From the NCBI GenBank assembly GCA_040509055.1, contig JBEVLT010000427.1, positions 1 to 6,748 of the forward strand: a DNA stretch of 6,748 bases, given 5' to 3'. Under the pieces are notes generated by a model. That model was not told the DNA's origin. It saw only the letters and a program-made list of their open reading frames with translations, and searched no databases. Positions 5,697 through 6,748 of the stretch are shown here, piece by piece (positions within the stretch are counted from its first letter, which is position 1; each line of letters opens with the position of its first letter). Source of the DNA: JAJKIP01 sp040509055. Its GTDB lineage: Bacteria > Bacteroidota > Bacteroidia > Chitinophagales > Chitinophagaceae. A program made the position numbers and the translations under genes.

Positions 5697-6740
5697 TCAC
5701 GCTTTTTCTGTCAGCAGCTGCTTTACCAGCGCTTCCAGCTCTTTCACGCGTTTTTCCAGGTCGGGCAGTTTGCGGCTGACGGCCTGGCTGCGCAGTGCGG
5801 CCGTATAGTCGAAGGCAGGTGAGCCTGTTACGGCCTTGCCCGCTTCCAGCGACTTGCTGACGCCGCTCTGGGCATTGATCTTAGCGCCGTCGCCGATCTG
5901 GATATGGCCTACGATGCCGGCCTGGCCCCCGATCATCACCCCATTGCCGATCTTCGTGCTGCCGCTTACTCCGGCCTGCGCCGCGATCACGGTGCTGTGG
6001 CCTACTTCCACGTTGTGCGCTACCTGGATCAGGTTGTCCAGCTTGGCGCCACGCTTGATTAGCGTAGAGCCGATGGTAGCCCTGTCGATCGTGGCATTGG
6101 CCCCTATCTCTACCTGGTCTTCCACCACCACGTTGCCGATCTGCGGCACTTTTTTGAAGCTGCCATCGGCCTGTGGGGCAAAGCCAAAACCGTCGCTGCC
6201 GATCACGGTGCCGGCATGGATGGTCACCTGGCTGCCTATCTTGCAGTCGTGGTAGATCTTTACGCCGGGATTGATCACGGTGTTGTCGCCGATCGTTACA
6301 TTATCGCCGATAAAGACCTGGGGAAATATCTTGGTATTGTTGCCGATCTTCACCTTTTCACCGATATAAGCAAAGGCGCCGATAAAGACCTGCGTGCCAT
6401 AGCTGGCAGAAGGCGCGATATAGCTGGGTTGCTGGATACCGCTGAGCTGCTGCTGCATGATCTCCTGGTATTTCGACAGCAGGGTGGCAAAGGCTGTATA
6501 CGCATCGGCCACGCGGATCAGTGTCGCTTTTACCGGTTGCTTCAGTTCAAACGATTCATTGATGATGATCACGGACGCCTGCGTGGTGTATAAATGTTCC
6601 TCGTATTTGGGATTGGCCAGGAAGCTAAGCTGTCCTTCCGCAGCTTCTTCAATCCTGCCGAAGGAAGTGACGGAAACGGATGGATCGCCTTCGGTGTTAC
6701 CATTTACCAGCAATGCTATCTGTGAGGCGGGAAAGACCAT
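5697..6740 (-). CDS. lpxD: UDP-3-O-(3-hydroxyacyl)glucosamine N-acyltransferase
   Basis: LpxD transfers a 3-hydroxyacyl chain from acyl-ACP to the amino group freed by LpxC, giving UDP-2,3-diacylglucosamine for lipid A; it is a cytoplasmic homotrimer. The 347 residues show the three expected parts. An N-terminal uridine-binding domain spans about 1-100, including the SFLANPKYEEHL segment. A left-handed beta-helix of hexapeptide repeats spans about 105-310 (recurrent IG-x-x triplets), with the catalytic His242 in QVAHNVEVG and a second conserved His279 (GIVGHIQIG). A C-terminal amphipathic helix spans about 313-347, ending in the heptad-like LEKRVKELEALVKQLL, where the family binds ACP. Length is normal. 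The ATG at 6740 gives the usual family N-terminus; the eight bases before it (AAAGAGAT on the minus strand) are purine-rich but are cut by the window edge, so upstream partners cannot be seen. Confidence 0.96.
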   Translation of the reverse strand: MVFPASQIALLVNGNTEGDPSVSVTSFGRIEEAAEGQLSFLANPKYEEHLYTTQASVIIINESFELKQPVKATLIRVADAYTAFATLLSKYQEIMQQQLSGIQQPSYIAPSASYGTQVFIGAFAYIGEKVKIGNNTKIFPQVFIGDNVTIGDNTVINPGVKIYHDCKIGSQVTIHAGTVIGSDGFGFAPQADGSFKKVPQIGNVVVEDQVEIGANATIDRATIGSTLIKRGAKLDNLIQVAHNVEVGHSTVIAAQAGVSGSTKIGNGVMIGGQAGIVGHIQIGDGAKINAQSGVSKSLEAGKAVTGSPAFDYTAALRSQAVSRKLPDLEKRVKELEALVKQLLTEKA

Positions 6741-6748
6741 ATCTCTTT

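Overview
The window reads as ordinary chromosome from a Bacteroidota bacterium, most likely of the Chitinophaga type. The strongest sign is the fused LpxC-FabZ protein, a lipid A enzyme architecture typical of this phylum. Supporting signs are a short GyrB of 659 residues, TAnnTTTG-type -7 promoter boxes and the lack of clear Shine-Dalgarno sites. The genus is an inference from protein flavour, not from a marker that was searched.

Layout, left to right: a terminator (39-63) and gyrB (minus strand, 92-2071); a gyrB promoter candidate and the terminator of the next gene (2072-2277); lpxC-fabZ (minus, start reassigned to 3681) with its own promoter; a strong terminator (3779-3809); an unrecognised 263-residue lipoprotein gene (minus, 3829-4620); a divergent intergenic region; a 54-residue single-span membrane protein on the plus strand (4784-4948), the only plus-strand gene; a C40 (NlpC/P60) peptidase lipoprotein (minus, start reassigned to 5559); an unexplained 13-bp imperfect inverted repeat (5637-5689); and lpxD (minus, 5697-6740), whose start lies 8 bases from the window edge. 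No gap between genes exceeds 300 bases.

Functionally this is housekeeping plus cell envelope. LpxC removes the N-acetyl group of UDP-3-O-acyl-GlcNAc and LpxD adds the second acyl chain, so they are consecutive lipid A steps. The FabZ half dehydrates 3-hydroxyacyl-ACP, the acyl donor pool that LpxD and LpxA also draw on. The C40 lipoprotein probably trims peptidoglycan peptides in the periplasm. The two lpx genes are separated by two lipoprotein genes and one inverted small gene, and lpxC-fabZ, the unknown lipoprotein and gyrB each appear to be single transcription units with their own terminators.

I found no mobile element, CRISPR array, RNA gene or defence system, and no convincing new multi-gene system. 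The parts that resist explanation are the 263-residue lipoprotein, the 54-residue membrane protein and the inverted repeat downstream of lpxD.
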